A stretch of 64,000 nucleotides of DNA, taken from assembly GCA_020638175.1 (NCBI GenBank), contig JACKJA010000002.1:1612001-1676000 (forward strand). The letters are read 5' to 3'. This DNA comes from Rhodospirillales bacterium. Its GTDB lineage: Bacteria > Pseudomonadota > Alphaproteobacteria > Micavibrionales > Micavibrionaceae. Shown in pieces: positions 1-8,612 of this stretch. The first letter of the stretch is position 1; the number at the start of each line of letters is the position of its first letter. The position numbers and the translations under genes are program-made. The notes under the pieces were generated by a model. The model saw nothing but the letters and a program-made list of their open reading frames with translations, made no database searches and was not told the DNA's origin.

Positions 1-211
1 AGAACAACAGGGCCGCGACGGCAACGCCGACCAGACCAATTGTCGTATATTGACGGTTCAGGTAAGCAGCAGCGCCCTCCTGAATAGCCCCGGCAATTTC
101 CTGCATACGCTCATTCCCCGGGCTGCAGGCCATAACCTTGCGCGCCAGATAGGCGCCATATAGAAGGGCCGCCATACCGGCGCAGATCGCCATAAAGTAG
201 ACTTCAATCAT
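1..211 (-). CDS. hppA: Membrane proton-translocating pyrophosphatase, N-terminal part (cut by window edge)
   Basis: The reverse strand from the ATG at 211 reads 70 codons with no stop and runs off the left edge. It begins MIEVYFMAICAGMAALLYG, a first membrane helix, followed by EIAGAIQEGAAAYLNRQY, a block typical of H+-pumping pyrophosphatases, and then a second hydrophobic stretch. HppA hydrolyses PPi in the inner membrane and uses the energy to pump protons (or Na+). The full protein is usually about 700 residues, so roughly 90 percent lies outside the window and the catalytic residues cannot be checked. The family call is firm from the N-terminal block alone; the transported ion cannot be told. 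Confidence 0.9.
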   Translation of the reverse strand, partial: MIEVYFMAICAGMAALLYGAYLARKVMACSPGNERMQEIAGAIQEGAAAYLNRQYTTIGLVGVAVAALLF

Positions 212-370
212 TTTTATGCCTCTTAGTGTTTATTGTTGGCTCCGCAATCCGGTTCAAAAAGAACAGGTTAACCGGATCGACAGCAGCATGATGATTGAAA
301 GTGCATAATTATGCGAAGGGACGCAAGGAGTTATCCTCTGTTTTTTTATAAAAAAATACGCCCCTGCAAA

Positions 371-395
371 CAAAAAGCCCGGCAACGCGGGCTTT
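371..395 (-). terminator. Rho-independent terminator after fliL
   Basis: On the minus strand an 8-bp perfect stem (374-381 with 388-395, AAAGCCCG/CGGGCTTT) with a 6-nt loop is followed by a T-rich run. It sits about 30 nt past the fliL stop and ahead of hppA, so it should end fliL transcription. Confidence 0.8.
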
Positions 396-422
396 CAGTA
401 CAATTTTCAAAGAGGCGTTTTT

Positions 423-920
423 TTAAAGAGGACGCTGCTGGACAACCTGTAGCAACACATCGTTCACTTCATCTTCCCCAACAACGCGGCGGCTGATGTC
501 ACGCAAGCGCGCTTTAATGGATTGTATCTGCAAGACACCGCCTTCCATCGCGGCCTGACGGTTTAAAACACCGTAAAGTTCCTGGATATAAGCATCCTTG
601 AGGCGGGGTTGGTAGTCCTCGACTTTCTTTTGCGCCCGCGCGCTTTCAACTTCGATAACAATCACCAGACTTAAATTCTGGGAAACGCCGTTACTGTTAA
701 TGATCGGCAAGATCAGGGGATCAAGTTCGACATACTTAAAGCGGCCTTCATCGTGGCCTTCACCCTGCTCTCCGTCACCGTGCGCTTCTTTGGCGGCCTG
801 ATGCTCTTCCGTTTCACCGATCGAGGCTTCGGCCTTTTTACCGCCAAAGTAAAAATAGGCCCCGGCGCCAACACCGCCGAGCACTAAAAGAGCGACCATT
901 CCTATAACGAGTAATTTCAT
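423..920 (-). CDS. fliL: FliL-family flagellar basal body-associated protein
   Basis: 165 aa. One N-terminal membrane helix (about residues 4-27, rich in Val/Leu/Gly) is followed by an acidic, His-rich linker (about 30-60) and a periplasmic domain with a long Glu/Lys/Arg-rich helix. This is the layout of FliL, which sits at the inner membrane around the MotAB stator and tunes motor output. The Leu-Asp-Pro-Leu stretch at the start of the periplasmic domain and the C-terminal VLLQVVQQ match family style. It stands alone here, away from the flagellar operon, but motA and motB are 8 kb away. The start has an AGG seven bases upstream. A generic membrane protein of similar shape cannot be fully excluded. 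Confidence 0.65.
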   Translation of the reverse strand: MKLLVIGMVALLVLGGVGAGAYFYFGGKKAEASIGETEEHQAAKEAHGDGEQGEGHDEGRFKYVELDPLILPIINSNGVSQNLSLVIVIEVESARAQKKVEDYQPRLKDAYIQELYGVLNRQAAMEGGVLQIQSIKARLRDISRRVVGEDEVNDVLLQVVQQRPL

Positions 921-1164
921 AAAAAAACCTGAACCCTAAAATAATCTTGCGTCCCCAACCTATTCTATTCTGGCAGAACTTTTTTAATATTAGGTTATAT
1001 TCATGTTGTATTTTAGATAAATTAGGCGCAAATGCGTTTCAGGTTCAAAAAAGGATCAAAGATAAAAACAAAAGAAAAATAAACTGATTCAAAACACTAA
1101 TAGAATATACCCCCGCTAGATCCCCCAGGTTATCCCCCGTTTTGAACAGTCATGAAGCAGGTCA

Positions 1165-1656
1165 TTACGAACGTAACGAAGTCCCGATTTTATCCAGAAC
1201 GGCATTCACCAGACGCGACTCACCTTGCTCGTAAAACGCGTGGGTAACATGAAGGTAATCAGAAATAATAACCGGCACATCAATATCGTGATGAGCCATC
1301 AGCTCAAACCCGCCACAGAGCAAAATCGCCATCAGCAGGGAATCAAGGTCGTGGCTCTTGCTGCCCTCCTCCTCTGCGCTTTTATGGACAAGCGGCAAAA
1401 TAATGCCGGTCAGATCATCCTTGCGATCATGCGTGCCCCGCACAATGGCCGTAAACAGCGTCCGGTCCGGCGTAACCATCTCCTGTCCGTCGACAGGCAA
1501 CCCCAAACGATAAGAGAGATATTCATTAATTACGTCATCGACGGTCTGGTCGTTATTCAGCTGCTGGTAAACCGCCTGCGTCGCCGCAAGCCGTGCCGCT
1601 GATCGCCGGGCCTTGGCCGAACCTGTCTTTTTCTTGCTTTGTGCATTTGCCGTCAT
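1165..1656 (-). CDS. nusB: Transcription antitermination factor NusB
   Basis: 163 aa, usual length for NusB. NusB binds boxA RNA together with NusE (ribosomal protein S10) and supports rRNA antitermination. Evidence: a basic Lys/Ser/Ala-rich N-terminus leading into RSAARLAATQAVYQ, the RNA-binding first helix, and the C-terminal RLVNAVLDKIG helix typical of the family. No good Shine-Dalgarno is seen before the ATG at 1656. In many alphaproteobacteria nusB lies close to nrdR, glyA and ribH; ribH is not here. Upstream is a 355-bp non-coding stretch with DnaA-box-like sites. Confidence 0.93.
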   Translation of the reverse strand: MTANAQSKKKTGSAKARRSAARLAATQAVYQQLNNDQTVDDVINEYLSYRLGLPVDGQEMVTPDRTLFTAIVRGTHDRKDDLTGIILPLVHKSAEEEGSKSHDLDSLLMAILLCGGFELMAHHDIDVPVIISDYLHVTHAFYEQGESRLVNAVLDKIGTSLRS

Positions 1657-1705
1657 AGTTTTTATTTTACACTCTTCTATAAATTATCCAACCGCCCCGG
1701 TAGCT

Positions 1706-1967
1706 TGTGGATATCTCTATCATGAATTGGCAAGGGATGCATCAACTTCCTGCACTCTACATAATAGCGAACCGAAAATGAACGGGATCACGTGAAAGCA
1801 TATCGCTGTGGATAAACCATGTATAACGCATGAAAGTATCACTTCAGGTTCAATTTGATGCGATAACAAGATCAAAAGAACTATCTATGATGCAGCATGA
1901 ACCGCCAAAAATATCATCATCATTCCCCATGAAAACAAAATGATTCATGTCACCGGCTTGTGGATAA
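1706..1967. promoter_or_regulatory. Three DnaA-box-like sites in the 355-bp nusB-nrdR gap
   Basis: The gene-free stretch 1657-2011 holds two perfect 9-mers TGTGGATAA (reverse of TTATCCACA) at 1807-1815 and 1959-1967, and a one-mismatch site TGTGGATAT at 1706-1714, all in the same orientation and about 100-150 bp apart. They could bind DnaA and regulate nusB, or be a minor titration cluster. Nothing else recognisable is seen in this gap. The motif matches are seen in the sequence; the role is inference. Confidence 0.45.
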
Positions 1968-2011
1968 ACCTGTTGAAACTCCGGGGATCATTCGGGATAA
2001 AAAAACAGCGC

Positions 2012-2488
2012 CTATTCAGCCGCCTGTTTGCTATGAGGCAACTCCCGCACTTCTTGCAGGAAGGAATCAAAATCTTCGGGATGACGGAAATCCCGGTAAA
2101 CCGAGGCATAGCGGATATAACCAACCGTATCGATCTGGGCCAGCGCATGCATGACCAGCTCACCGATATGGGTCGAGGGCACTTCGGCATCGCCGGCTTT
2201 TTCCAGTTGCCGCACGATGGCATTGGCCGCCTTTTCAATCTCTTCCAGCTCAACCGGACGCTTGCGCAGGGCAATCTGCATGGATTTAAGCATCTTGTCG
2301 CGGTCAAAGGGCTGACGTTTGTTCCCGGCCTTGATGACCGTGATTTCACGGAGCTGCACCCGTTCAAACGTTGTAAAACGCGCCTCACATTTAGGACAAG
2401 ACCGGCGACGGCGAATGCTCGCCCCATCCTCCGCGGGGCGAGAATCTTTCACCTGACTGTCTTCATATCCACAAAAGGGACAGCGCAT
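2012..2488 (-). CDS. nrdR: Transcriptional repressor NrdR
   Basis: 158 aa. NrdR is a zinc-ribbon plus ATP-cone repressor of ribonucleotide reductase genes that senses dATP/ATP. The zinc ribbon is visible as Cys3-x2-Cys6 (MRCPFCGYEDS) and Cys31-x2-Cys34 (SCPKCEARF), then the ATP-cone from about residue 48. AAGGAG six bases before the ATG fixes the start. It reads into the same direction as glyA, whose stop is 20 bp upstream, so glyA-nrdR are probably cotranscribed, a common alphaproteobacterial order. Confidence 0.96.
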   Translation of the reverse strand: MRCPFCGYEDSQVKDSRPAEDGASIRRRRSCPKCEARFTTFERVQLREITVIKAGNKRQPFDRDKMLKSMQIALRKRPVELEEIEKAANAIVRQLEKAGDAEVPSTHIGELVMHALAQIDTVGYIRYASVYRDFRHPEDFDSFLQEVRELPHSKQAAE

Positions 2489-2508
2489 AATTTACTCCTT
2501 ATATCCCT

Positions 2509-3822
2509 CTACAGCCCTTGATAAACCGGGAACCGGGCACACATTTCTTCGACCTTCGCCCGTACGGCCTGCTCAACGGCGCCATTACCTTCCGGCCCAT
2601 TGGCCGCCAAGCCGTCGAGAACCTGCACCATCATTTCCCCGACCTGCCGAAACTCTTCAGTGCCAAAGCCACGGGTCGTCGCCGCCGGCGTACCCAGACG
2701 AACACCGCTGGTCACAAACGGCTTTTCCGGATCAAACGGCACGGCATTCTTGTTACAGGTCATACCGGCATTTTCCAGCGCCACTTCCGTGATGTTCCCG
2801 GTCAGCCCCTTGGGCCGCAGATCCACAAGAACAATATGGGAGTCCGTCCCGCCGGAAACAATATCCAGCCCGCCTGCAATCAGCGTTTCGGCCAGAACCT
2901 GGGCATTATCGACAATCGCCTGCGCATAATTTTTAAACTCCGGCTTCAGCGCTTCGCCAAAGCACACAGCCTTGGCCGCAACCACATGCATCAGCGGACC
3001 GCCCTGCAGACCGGGGAAAATCGCCGAATTCAGCTTTTTCGCAATCGCTTCGTCATTGGTCAGGATCAGCCCGCCCCGCGGCCCGCGCAGGGTTTTATGC
3101 GTCGTGGTCGTGCTCACATGCGCATGCGGCACAGGGCTGGGATACGCCCCACCGGCAATCAGCCCGGCATAATGGGCCATATCGACCATCAGGTAAGCCC
3201 CGACACTGTCGGCAATCTCGCGGAAGCGTTTCCAGTCGATTACGCGCGGATAGGCAGAAGCCCCGGCAATAATCAGTTTCGGCTTGTGCTCGTCCGCCAG
3301 CCGCGCCACTTCATCATAATCAATCAGCGCATCTTCTTCGCGCACACCGTACTGTACGGCATTAAACCATTTGCCGGACTCATTCGGCGCCGCGCCATGC
3401 GTCAAATGCCCGCCAGCCGCCAAAGACATGCCCAAAATCGTATCGCCGGGCTGGATCAGCGCCAGCAGAACGCCCTGGTTAGCCTGCGAACCGGAATGCG
3501 GCTGCACATTAACATACTCACAGCCAAACAGCGCCTTGGCCCGTTCCCGCGCCAGATCTTCGGCCACATCCACGTATTCACAGCCGCCGTAATAGCGCTT
3601 GTGCGGATAACCTTCGGCATATTTGTTGGTCAAAACCGAGCCTTGCGCTTCCAGAACAGCCTTGGAAACGATGTTTTCACTGGCAATCAGCTCAATCTGG
3701 GTTTGCTGACGCTTCAACTCGTCGCGGATCGCTTTGTGCAAATCCGGGTCACGGCTGGCCAGTTCCTCGGTAAAAAATCGTTCGCTCATTCTGTTATCCA
3801 TTTTCTGTACGTTTGATGACAT
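2509..3822 (-). CDS. glyA: Serine hydroxymethyltransferase
   Basis: 437 aa. GlyA is a PLP enzyme that interconverts serine and glycine while loading one carbon onto tetrahydrofolate. Seen: YAEGYPHKRYYGGCEYVD near residue 70, the Schiff-base lysine in TTTTHKTLRGPRGG, and the full-length C-terminus. The ATG at 3822 is preceded by AAAGGTGTGAAGCG and is chosen over the internal Met7 and Met12. The extra ten or so residues at the N-terminus are not conserved. It lies between rpiB (25 bp upstream) and nrdR in one leftward block. Confidence 0.97.
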   Translation of the reverse strand: MSSNVQKMDNRMSERFFTEELASRDPDLHKAIRDELKRQQTQIELIASENIVSKAVLEAQGSVLTNKYAEGYPHKRYYGGCEYVDVAEDLARERAKALFGCEYVNVQPHSGSQANQGVLLALIQPGDTILGMSLAAGGHLTHGAAPNESGKWFNAVQYGVREEDALIDYDEVARLADEHKPKLIIAGASAYPRVIDWKRFREIADSVGAYLMVDMAHYAGLIAGGAYPSPVPHAHVSTTTTHKTLRGPRGGLILTNDEAIAKKLNSAIFPGLQGGPLMHVVAAKAVCFGEALKPEFKNYAQAIVDNAQVLAETLIAGGLDIVSGGTDSHIVLVDLRPKGLTGNITEVALENAGMTCNKNAVPFDPEKPFVTSGVRLGTPAATTRGFGTEEFRQVGEMMVQVLDGLAANGPEGNGAVEQAVRAKVEEMCARFPVYQGL

Positions 3823-3846
3823 CGCTTCACACCTTTTCCTTTAAAA

Positions 3847-4299
3847 TCAAATCCCTTTACAGAGTTTTTCAACTCGTGCCTCATGCCGGCCCCCTTCGTA
3901 ATCCGTCGACAGGAAAGCCTCAACACAGTCCAGCGCCACCGCTACGCCCGTAATCCGCGCGCCCAGCGCCAGCACATTGGCGTTATTATGCTCCCGCGTC
4001 AGCCGCGCCATGGTTGCGTTCGTGCACAGCGCCGCCCGCACCGCCGCATAACGGTTGGCAGCAATCGAAATCCCGATCCCGGTACCGCAAATAACAATCC
4101 CGGCATCGGCCTTGCCGTCACGGATTGATTCCGCTACGGCTGAGCCATAATCGACATAATTCACGGACTCTTCGGAATGGGTCCCCAGATCAACAATTTC
4201 ATACCGTCCGGTCAGCGTGTCCTTGATGGTTTCCTTCAACGAAAAACCACCGTGATCGCATCCTAAAGCTATTGTTTTGAAATCCGGCACGGGCTCCAT
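3847..4299 (-). CDS. rpiB: Ribose-5-phosphate isomerase B
   Basis: About 150 aa. RpiB interconverts ribose-5-phosphate and ribulose-5-phosphate in the pentose phosphate pathway. Seen: TIALGCDHGGFSLKE at the N-terminus, the catalytic-site motif GIVICGTGIGISIAANR, and RAALCTNATMARLTREHNNANVLA is split over the expected positions. The ATG at 4299 gives a normal N-terminus; an in-frame GTG at 4314 would add five residues. rpiB directly upstream of glyA is a well-known alphaproteobacterial order and links sugar and one-carbon supply. Confidence 0.94.
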   Translation of the reverse strand: MEPVPDFKTIALGCDHGGFSLKETIKDTLTGRYEIVDLGTHSEESVNYVDYGSAVAESIRDGKADAGIVICGTGIGISIAANRYAAVRAALCTNATMARLTREHNNANVLALGARITGVAVALDCVEAFLSTDYEGGRHEARVEKLCKGI

Positions 4300-4349
4300 C
4301 CTGTATTGATCCACTATAGCGAGCCCTATATATAGTAGCGAGACGCCCC

Positions 4350-4550
4350 CTAAATCAATCCTTTCTTTTTCAGGACATATTCAAGGCGCTTGAGAGCATT
4401 GCGCTCCAGAACCGGACGGGCGGCATTGACCGGCCCCTGAATGGAAATCTCGGTCAAGGTTGCCGTATCCATAGCCGTCACCCGCATATAAGGCGGCACC
4501 GGAAAATATTCGAGAATAACTTCGCGGTCGCGTAAAGGTAAATCGGACAT
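4350..4550 (-). CDS. DUF6898-family small protein
   Basis: 66 aa with the block SIQGPVNAARPVLERNALKRLEYVL-like at its C-terminus, which I recognise as the small alphaproteobacterial DUF6898 family. Members are often found beside rpiB/glyA and have at times been misnamed serine hydroxymethyltransferase because of that neighbourhood; this protein has no PLP site and cannot be that enzyme. It lies 50 bp upstream of rpiB in the same direction. Function unknown. No clear Shine-Dalgarno before the ATG, so the start is less certain than the frame. Confidence 0.7.
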   Translation of the reverse strand: MSDLPLRDREVILEYFPVPPYMRVTAMDTATLTEISIQGPVNAARPVLERNALKRLEYVLKKKGLI

Positions 4551-4584
4551 GGGAAAGCTTTTTTAAAAAACGGCGAAAAATATC

Positions 4585-5052
4585 CTACAGAGAAGACAAA
4601 CCGGAAAAGTTGGTCTGGCTGGCCCAGAATTTCTCCATCATCTGCATAGTTTCGTTCAGGTTCTTCAAACGATCGTCCGTCAAGACCGTACCGGAAAGCT
4701 GCCCTTCATGGCGCTTGAACATCTCGGTAATAATCGCGTGCAACTCCTTCCCCTTGGTCGAAAGCTTCACACGGATCGACCGCTTGTCATGCACAGAGCG
4801 TGCCTGCTCCAGATAACCGTTTTCAACCATTTTTTTAACATTATAGGAAACGTTAGAGCCCAGATAATAGCCACGAATCGTTAATTCCCCGACCGTCAAT
4901 TCATCATCGCCGATATTGTGCAGGATCATGCTCTGCACGTTGTTGATATCCTGAATCCCTTTACGGTCCAGCTCAACCTTGACCACGTCCAGAAAATAAC
5001 GGTGCAGACGCTCGATAAGCTGAATTGCGTCATAATACGGTGTTGTTGCCAC
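4585..5052 (-). CDS. ldtR: MarR-family winged-helix regulator, LdtR-like
   Basis: 155 aa. Winged-helix core at about residues 30-115 with the recognition region LTIRGYYLGSNVSYNVKKMVENGYL and the wing ARSVHDKRSIRVKLS, very like LdtR, the MarR regulator of Rhizobiales and Liberibacter that controls L,D-transpeptidase and stress genes. The start is GTG at 5052, with GGGAG nine bases before it. It is divergent from hemB across a 250-bp gap. An L,D-transpeptidase gene lies 15 kb away at 19,709-21,490 and is a candidate target; that link is inference. Confidence 0.8.
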   Translation of the reverse strand: MATTPYYDAIQLIERLHRYFLDVVKVELDRKGIQDINNVQSMILHNIGDDELTVGELTIRGYYLGSNVSYNVKKMVENGYLEQARSVHDKRSIRVKLSTKGKELHAIITEMFKRHEGQLSGTVLTDDRLKNLNETMQMMEKFWASQTNFSGLSSL

Positions 5053-5302
5053 TTTTATTGCTCCCTTGATTGAAAAGCCTAACGGGATATTGTTGCATGA
5101 TGTGTATTAACGAGATGTTACCGGACGATCAGGATAACAGCTTTATCATACTACATTCGCCACATAAGACAAAATCATAAATCAAAAAACCACAGGCAAA
5201 AGCCGGAAATTTGACGTTTTTTATCAGCAAAGATTTACAAAGCCGTTTTTTTCCACTAACCAAAAACAAAGATACACCAATAAAACAGGAATAGTCCCCG
5301 CT

Positions 5303-6343
5303 ATGAGCGCTCTCAAACAGATCAAGGCCAAGTCCGCCCCGTCACTTGAATTTTCGCCCTTCGCGCGCATGCGCCGTCTGCGCAAAAGCGATGCCATGCG
5401 GGACATGCTCCGGGAAACGCACCTGACCGTCAACGATCTGGTTTTCCCGATGTTTGTCGAGGAAGAGCTGGACGAACGCACCCCGATCGGCTCCCTGCCC
5501 GGCATTTACCGGGAAACCGAGCGCACCATCGGCCCGGCCGTCAAGCAAGCCTGGAATTCCGGCATTAAGTCGATCATGCTGTTCGGCATCTCCCACCATA
5601 AAGACGGCGAAGGCAGCGATAGCTGGCGCAAGGGCGGCCTGCTCGACCGCATGGTAAGCCGCGCCCGTGAAGCCTGCCCGGAAATCGTCATCATGGCGGA
5701 TTTGTGTTTTTGCGAATACACCGATCACGGTCATTGCGGTCCCCTGAACGCTCACGGCGATGTCGATAATGACGCCACGCTTGAAAATCTGGCGATGCAA
5801 GCGGCCTGCGCCGCCGCCGCCGGGGCCGATATCGTCGCGCCATCGGGCATGATGGACGGCATGGTCGGCGCCATTCGCGAAGGTCTGGACCGCGAAGGCC
5901 ACACCGATACGGCCATTTTGTCTTATGCCGCCAAATTCGCATCATCCTTTTACGGCCCGTTCCGGGATGCCGCGGGCTGCTCTCTCGGCGCTTACCCGCA
6001 TGCCCGCAAGGACCGCGCCACCTACCAGATGGACCCGGCCAACGCCGAAGAAGCCCTGCGTGAAGTCGCCATTGATATCGAGGAAGGCGCCGATATGGTC
6101 ATGGTCAAGCCGGGCCTGCCTTATCTGGACATCCTGACGCGCGTCAAAGCCGAATTCCAGATGCCCACCTTTGTCTACAACGTCAGCGGCGAATACGCCA
6201 TGCTCAAGCATGCCGCGGCTGCCGGAGCGCTGGATTACGATAAAGCCGTTATGGAGATGCTGCTGGCGTTTAAACGTGCGGGCGCCGACGGTATTCTGAC
6301 CTATGCCGCCCCGGATGCCGCACGGCTTCTGGAAAACGGCTGA
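5303..6343 (+). CDS. hemB: Porphobilinogen synthase (delta-aminolevulinic acid dehydratase)
   Basis: 346 aa. HemB condenses two 5-aminolevulinate molecules to porphobilinogen in haem synthesis. Both active-site lysines are visible: the one in YAAKFASSFYGPFRDA and the Schiff-base lysine in MVMVKPGLPYLDI. The metal region around residue 130 reads DLCFCEYTDHGHCG, keeping one Cys-rich segment with an Asp-rich alphaproteobacterial character. The ATG at 5303 follows AGGAATAGTCCCCGCT. Length is normal. It is divergent from the LdtR-like gene, an arrangement seen in other alphaproteobacteria. Confidence 0.97.
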   Translation: MSALKQIKAKSAPSLEFSPFARMRRLRKSDAMRDMLRETHLTVNDLVFPMFVEEELDERTPIGSLPGIYRETERTIGPAVKQAWNSGIKSIMLFGISHHKDGEGSDSWRKGGLLDRMVSRAREACPEIVIMADLCFCEYTDHGHCGPLNAHGDVDNDATLENLAMQAACAAAAGADIVAPSGMMDGMVGAIREGLDREGHTDTAILSYAAKFASSFYGPFRDAAGCSLGAYPHARKDRATYQMDPANAEEALREVAIDIEEGADMVMVKPGLPYLDILTRVKAEFQMPTFVYNVSGEYAMLKHAAAAGALDYDKAVMEMLLAFKRAGADGILTYAAPDAARLLENG

Positions 6344-6440
6344 TAATCCTCTCGTTTCATTAAGTAATTTGTAATCCTCCGCTGCCATGATAATAATGGT
6401 AACGGGCCAGAACGGCCCGGCCTTCTGCTTGTGGGGGTTT

Positions 6441-8423
6441 ATGGCATCGGAAGATATAAAACGGCAAAGAGATCGCTTTCTGGCGTTTTCGTTTGCATCA
6501 GCGGATCTTTTGCTGGAAATCGGCGAAGACATGAAAGTCGCCTATGCTCTGGGGGCGGCCAAAAGTCTGACGGGAATCGACCACGATTCGCTGCCCGGTC
6601 AGGACTGGCTGATGCTGTTCCGTGACGACGATCACAAAACCCTCCACGCCGTTCAGGAAAAAGCCATCCCCGGCAAAAGATACGGCCCCTTTCTCATGAA
6701 TTTGGCGGAAAAGGCCGGCAACGGAAAACAGGCCATTGTAACCGCTATCAAAATGCCCGATAGCGACCGCCTTTACCTGACGATTGGCTTCACCAGCCTT
6801 ATTATGCGTGACCTCGCCACAGGCAAAGCCCCGGTCGAACAACCGCCCCCCGGCGAGTTTGAGCGCACACAAAAAATCGAGGACAATGAACCGGGTGAAT
6901 TCGACCAAACCCGCCCGATAAACGATCCTGACAGCGACGCATTAACAAAAACCAGCGCTATCAAAGATGAGGAGCCCGGCGAATTCGATTCCACAAAACC
7001 GCTGGAAGAAAACAAAGCCGGTGAATTTGACCCCACAAAACCGCTAAAAGAAAATAAATCCGGGGACTTTGAAAAAACCCGTCCCAAAGAGGAAAAAACC
7101 TATGATTTCGGGCTGACGAAAACGAAAGAAGACTTCGTTCCCGTTATCGTGCGTACACAAACAGTTCCAGAAGAGTCTCCCATTCTCCTTGATAAAAACA
7201 GCTTCCTCGAATCCGCTCAGGGTGCGCTGGATATGGCGCGTTCTGTCGGCGACGAAGTCGACATGACATTGCTTGACATCCCAGCCGTCCAGCAAGCCAA
7301 AACCCGGCTGGGGGAAGAGCTGTGGGACCAGTTCACCGACGCCCTGACCGAATTTCTGGCCGGTCACTCTCTGGGCGGGGATACGGTCGCTGAAATTGCG
7401 CAGGGCCGCTACAGCATTATCCATGATAAAACCATCGATTCCGAAACCCTGCGCTCACGGGTCGAAGAACTCGCCAAAGACAAGGATCCCGACGGCGAAG
7501 GATTCGATATCCAGAGCAAAACCGTCACGGCTGATCTGCAGACACTCAGCGAACGGGAAACGACCAAAGCCCTGATCTACACTATCAACGAATTCGAGCG
7601 CAAAGGCGCTGATTTGTCCATAGACAACCTGAATTCCAGCTTCAAAGCCTATGTCGGCGCCAATGCCCAGAAAATGCAGCAAATGAAAAGCATGATCGAG
7701 CAGCTGAATTTCGAACTGCATTTTCAGCCGATCGTCTCCCTGAAAGACTACGAACTGGCGCACTACGAGGTTCTCACCCGCTTTCGCGGGGAAAGCTCGA
7801 CCCAGGAATGGGTAATTTTCAGCGAAGATGTCGGGATGGCCGCTGATCTGGATATCGCCGTTTGCGAACGGGTTATCAATTATCTTCTCTACAAAGCCGC
7901 AGGAAGCCGTACAAAATACGCCATAAATCTCTCCGGCCAGTCAATCCAGAACGAACAGTTCTTCAAAACGTTAATGGCCAAACTTACCCTGAACAAAGCG
8001 TTGGCCGACCGCATGATTTTTGAAATTACGGAATCAACGACGATCACCGAACTGGAGATGGTCAACAGCTTCATCGGCGCCTTTCGGAAAAAGGGTTTTG
8101 CCGTCTGCCTTGATGATTTCGGCGCCGGAGCCGCATCGTTCCAGTATTTAAACAAGCTTGATGTCGATTTCGTCAAAATCGACGGTCTTTACACACAAAA
8201 ACTCCTGACCTCGGAAAAAGACAGGATCATGATAAAAAACCTGAACAAAATGTGCAAAGATCTGGAAATCGGCGTCGTCGCCGAACGCATTGAAACCGAG
8301 GAACAAGCCATCTGCCTGCGTAATATGGACATCCCCTTCGGCCAAGGCTTTTTGTTTGGAAAACCGGGTCCGTGGCCATCCTATGACAAAGAAAACCTGA
8401 AATTCACGGTCCCCGCCAAATAA
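6441..8423 (+). CDS. PAS-like plus EAL-domain protein with a repeated GEF-x-T linker
   Basis: 660 aa from the ATG at 6441 (preceded by GGGGG); an in-frame ATG at 6387 would add 18 poorly supported residues. N-terminal PAS-like domain (about 10-110), then a highly charged linker (about 130-230) with six or so copies of a unit around (P/A/S)GEFD-x-T-(K/R)P, a helical part, and a C-terminal EAL domain (about 430-650). EAL residues: EVLTRF replaces EALVR, with INLSGQ, FEITES, LDDFGAG, VKIDG and AERIET retained, so cyclic-di-GMP hydrolysis is possible. No GGDEF domain is seen. Placement just before motA-motB suggests control of motility by cyclic-di-GMP, which is inference. Confidence 0.82.
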   Translation: MASEDIKRQRDRFLAFSFASADLLLEIGEDMKVAYALGAAKSLTGIDHDSLPGQDWLMLFRDDDHKTLHAVQEKAIPGKRYGPFLMNLAEKAGNGKQAIVTAIKMPDSDRLYLTIGFTSLIMRDLATGKAPVEQPPPGEFERTQKIEDNEPGEFDQTRPINDPDSDALTKTSAIKDEEPGEFDSTKPLEENKAGEFDPTKPLKENKSGDFEKTRPKEEKTYDFGLTKTKEDFVPVIVRTQTVPEESPILLDKNSFLESAQGALDMARSVGDEVDMTLLDIPAVQQAKTRLGEELWDQFTDALTEFLAGHSLGGDTVAEIAQGRYSIIHDKTIDSETLRSRVEELAKDKDPDGEGFDIQSKTVTADLQTLSERETTKALIYTINEFERKGADLSIDNLNSSFKAYVGANAQKMQQMKSMIEQLNFELHFQPIVSLKDYELAHYEVLTRFRGESSTQEWVIFSEDVGMAADLDIAVCERVINYLLYKAAGSRTKYAINLSGQSIQNEQFFKTLMAKLTLNKALADRMIFEITESTTITELEMVNSFIGAFRKKGFAVCLDDFGAGAASFQYLNKLDVDFVKIDGLYTQKLLTSEKDRIMIKNLNKMCKDLEIGVVAERIETEEQAICLRNMDIPFGQGFLFGKPGPWPSYDKENLKFTVPAK

Positions 8424-8612
8424 CCCCCAGCTGCTTTCAAAAATAATCGGCTTACGCCTTGATCTTGAGCGCTAAAAAAGGGATAAAATCAATAGAATAG
8501 ATTCAAGATTCGGTCCGCTTTATTTCGGAAATACATGACCTGTGCAAACGTATTTCAAGGATCATAACGGAAAAACGCATAAAGTGTCCGGGAAAGGATT
8601 TCTGATAGCACC

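Noticed and set aside
2518..3816. Long plus-strand open frame (432 codons) opposite glyA
   Set aside because: Mirror of a strongly conserved gene in a GC-biased sequence; its protein is basic, His/Arg-rich and has no domain.
4350..4550. Naming the 66-aa protein as serine hydroxymethyltransferase
   Set aside because: The true glyA lies nearby and the small protein has no PLP site.
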